Below, piece by piece: positions 57,697 to 60,000 of a stretch of DNA of 60,000 nt. A program made the translations under genes and the position numbers. This DNA is from Nematostella vectensis. Taxonomy: Eukaryota; Cnidaria; Anthozoa; Actiniaria; Edwardsiidae. The first letter of the stretch is position 1. Each line of letters begins with the position of its first letter. The notes beneath the pieces were generated by a model. That model made no database searches and was not told the origin of the DNA. It was given only the letters and a program-made list of their open reading frames with translations. The stretch spans positions 13,635,181 through 13,695,180 of the forward strand of contig NC_064036.1 in NCBI RefSeq assembly GCF_932526225.1. Reading direction: 5' to 3'.

Positions 57697-60000
57697 CTAC
57701 ATAATAGCACAATATGCACCTTGCTTAGCTGAATCCTCCTCTGCGTTTATTCCAAAGTGCTTGAACAGCAGTCCATTAAGATATTGCTGCATGTCTTTGT
57801 TTCCTTCTTTCTCAGCAATAGCGATGGCCGTGTCTCCGTCATAGGTTCTCTTCACGATGATGTCCACACCGTGGTTAAGTAAAGTCTCTGCTTCCTTGAT
57901 GCCCCCATCCTTAGCCGAGTAGTGCAGCGCGTTCCAGCCTTTCTTATCGACTGCGTGTTTATCCGCGCCCTTCTCGATCAAGTAATCAATGACATCCGAG
58001 TGTCGATGCTGGGAGGCGATGTGTAGGGGCACAGATCCTTCGCTTGTAGGGCAATTCGGCGGTGCACCCAGTTCTACTAGTTTCTTCACGGTATCAACCT
58101 TACCGTCTTGACAGGCATAATGCAATGGGTTCCATCCTTTAGCCTCTGTTGTGTTGACGCTGGCGCCACGCTCGACAAGATACTCCACGATGTCGGCGTG
58201 GCCACCTTTGGCTGCATAGTGGAGAGGTGTTAGACCAGTTGTGCTTCGGACGTCTGTAGCGACTCCATGCCGCATTAAGGCCTCGACGACGTTTCTGTGT
58301 CCTGCTAAGCAAGCTATATGAAGGGCATTTAACTTATCAGGGTTTTCCTGAAGCATGTCTGCTCCGCGTGACACGAGTGGCGTGACAGCACTAGCGTGAC
58401 CGCCTTGTGCAACGATGTGTAATGCAGTGCAGCCATCGTTTGTTTGTGAGTTAGTGTCAACCCCGAGCTCCAGGAAAAGCTCCATGATAGGCACAAAGCC
58501 ATATTCTGCCGCCAAGTGTAAAGCGTTGAATCCTTGTCTGGTCTTAGTGTACTCATCTGCGCCTTTTGACATGAGAAGTCTGACAGTCTCTAACTGGTTA
58601 CTCGTGACTGCTAAATGCAAGGGCGTCAACCCATCACGTGTTGGACAGCACGGGTCCATTTCAAGTTTACATAGCTCCTTAATTACCTCCGTGCTGCCCG
58701 CCTGACTAGCAAAGTGCATACAATTCCAACCATTCTCGTCCAGCAAGTTGACATCGCCGCCATTAGACACCAAAAACTGCACCGTATCCGCCGCCCCGCC
58801 CAAAGCTGCAAAGTGAAGAGGAGACAGGCCCTTGTCAGTCGGAGCATTCACTTCCATACCGTGTCCAAGGAGAATCTCTATCACTTTATTCTCGCCGCTC
58901 TGGCTAGCGTAGTGAAGCGCTGTCATACCATTGTTGTCACTCACATGGAGGTCACCTCCTCGAGGGATGAGAAAATCCAAGACGTTTGCAAAGCCGCGCA
59001 GTGCGGCAATAGATACAGGGGTAAGTCCAGAATCCGTCCGCACATTGATGTCTAAACCTTTATGAAACAATACCTCGATGATATTACTATGGCCTCCTTT
59101 GCAGGCATGGTGAAGAGCGCTCCATCCCCTGCTGTCTTCAGCTTGAAAATTCCCGCCTTCGTTGAGTAAAAATTCTAGCACTTGTTGATGTCCGTGTCGT
59201 GCGGCGATGTGAAGTGGCGTGATTCCCGACTTGGAAGCCGCGTCAACTTTAACGCCTTTCTTGACCAAAGTCTTCAGCACGTCCACTGAGAGTCTCCCAC
59301 CGTGGCAAGCGTAGTGTAGCACAGTCCAACCTTCCTTATCTGCAATGGTGGCGTCGGCTCCCTTCCTAAGTAGATAGCTGATGACTTCTGGGTGTCCGTG
59401 GCTAGCGGCTATATGGAGTGCAGTGGAGCCACGCCTTGTCTGCTCATTGATGTCCACAGAAAGCTTCAAAAGCATCCGTATAATGGGGATATGTCCGCCG
59501 AGGGCAGCAAAGTGCAGGGTAGTCCACCCAAACTCATCCGATGAACGCACGTCTGCTCCTTTAGAAACAAGATAGTCTACGGCTTCTGGATAACCATGAC
59601 AACCAGCGATCATGACAGGGGTGCACCCCCCCTTGATTCTTGAGTCTGCCTCCAGGCCGCTGACCAGGAGGGTCTCGATCACGCCAACTTGACCACGCTG
59701 GCACGCCGAGTGAAGCGCATTCCATCCGTCTTTGTCCACGGCATTTTTGTTTGCGCCCTGCTTGATTAGAAAAGTGACGGCGTCTGAGTGTCCGTGCATG
59801 GCTGCAGTATGTACAGGGGTGTTGCCATCATTAAGGCAAACCTGCTCCTTGAACCCATACTGAATAAGTACGTCAATCACCGGCACGTGACCAGCCTCGC
59901 TTGCTAGGAACAGCGCGTTGCGTCCATTCTTATCCAAGGCGTTGCCATCAGCTCCGCTATTTATCAAAAGATCGACTGCTTTCTCGCTTCCTGAGACTGC
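57697..60000 (-). CDS. Ankyrin-repeat protein with a C-terminal CaaX box, 3' part
   Basis: An uninterrupted frame of over 760 codons that remains open at the window edge, so start and N-terminus lie beyond 60000. There are about 22 consecutive 33-residue ankyrin repeats (for example LTPLHYAAKGGHADIVEYLV). They alternate between a W-N-A-L-H-Y-A-C form and a T-P-L-H-I-A-A form, suggesting growth by 66-residue pairs; one repeat near the middle is two residues longer (GGRLSVDVLKTLV). After the last repeat a short tail (LNGLLFKHFGINAEE) ends in GAYCAIM and stop TAG (57697-57699). CAIM fits the CaaX farnesylation consensus, so the protein is probably membrane-tethered. There is no intron in the visible part. 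Ankyrin repeats are protein-binding scaffolds; partners cannot be read from sequence. Confidence 0.9.
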   Translation of the reverse strand, partial: AVSGSEKAVDLLINSGADGNALDKNGRNALFLASEAGHVPVIDVLIQYGFKEQVCLNDGNTPVHTAAMHGHSDAVTFLIKQGANKNAVDKDGWNALHSACQRGQVGVIETLLVSGLEADSRIKGGCTPVMIAGCHGYPEAVDYLVSKGADVRSSDEFGWTTLHFAALGGHIPIIRMLLKLSVDINEQTRRGSTALHIAASHGHPEVISYLLRKGADATIADKEGWTVLHYACHGGRLSVDVLKTLVKKGVKVDAASKSGITPLHIAARHGHQQVLEFLLNEGGNFQAEDSRGWSALHHACKGGHSNIIEVLFHKGLDINVRTDSGLTPVSIAALRGFANVLDFLIPRGGDLHVSDNNGMTALHYASQSGENKVIEILLGHGMEVNAPTDKGLSPLHFAALGGAADTVQFLVSNGGDVNLLDENGWNCMHFASQAGSTEVIKELCKLEMDPCCPTRDGLTPLHLAVTSNQLETVRLLMSKGADEYTKTRQGFNALHLAAEYGFVPIMELFLELGVDTNSQTNDGCTALHIVAQGGHASAVTPLVSRGADMLQENPDKLNALHIACLAGHRNVVEALMRHGVATDVRSTTGLTPLHYAAKGGHADIVEYLVERGASVNTTEAKGWNPLHYACQDGKVDTVKKLVELGAPPNCPTSEGSVPLHIASQHRHSDVIDYLIEKGADKHAVDKKGWNALHYSAKDGGIKEAETLLNHGVDIIVKRTYDGDTAIAIAEKEGNKDMQQYLNGLLFKHFGINAEEDSAKQGAYCAIM

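Overview
This is nuclear DNA of an animal, most likely an anthozoan cnidarian such as a sea anemone. The genes are intron-rich with ordinary GT-AG introns, non-coding DNA is AT-rich, and families typical of animals are present (A1CF/RBM47-type RNA-binding protein, EFCAB6, DPP8/9). Short inverted-repeat transposons, minisatellites and poly(C)/poly(G) runs are common. The species assignment is inference. All gene models were built by hand from reading frames, splice sites and intron phases, so individual exon edges may be off.

Layout. (1) 1300-5081 (+): the 3' exons of an A1CF/RBM47-like RNA-binding protein, whose 5' part lies outside the window. (2) 8170-17225 (+): a 19-exon EFCAB6-like EF-hand protein of about 900 residues. 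(3) 40164-19640 (-): a 19-exon dipeptidyl peptidase 8/9 gene of about 847 residues, convergent with EFCAB6. Its introns hold a Gypsy LTR element (22797-27213), a 2.6-kb satellite (27227-29842), three-level nested transposons (31313-33460), another inverted-repeat element (37926-38521) and several minisatellites. (4) 41482-52819 (+): divergent from DPP8/9, a 15-exon secreted multidomain protein of about 1847 residues with a signal peptide, a cysteine module, a coiled-coil H/Q/K-rich segment, long disordered segments and three vWA domains. (5) 52820-57696: a gene-poor gap with a 556-bp foldback and two other inverted-repeat elements. (6) 57697-60000 (-): the 3' part of an ankyrin-repeat gene open at the window edge, with at least 22 repeats and a C-terminal CaaX box.

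Main observation. Several tandem arrays here contain copies of the neighbouring exon edge. In DPP8/9, the 5' splice site of one exon sits in the unit of an approximately 87-copy satellite. The 5' splice site next to the active-site serine is copied about four times, and the stop-codon region is copied about seven times into the 3' UTR. In EFCAB6, two 5' splice sites and one 3' splice site are also duplicated. This suggests a recurrent process that seeds tandem repeats at exon boundaries and leaves introns carrying decoy splice sites.

The genes do not form an operon-like unit. They are independent neighbours, although DPP8/9 and the vWA gene share a divergent upstream region of about 1.3 kb.
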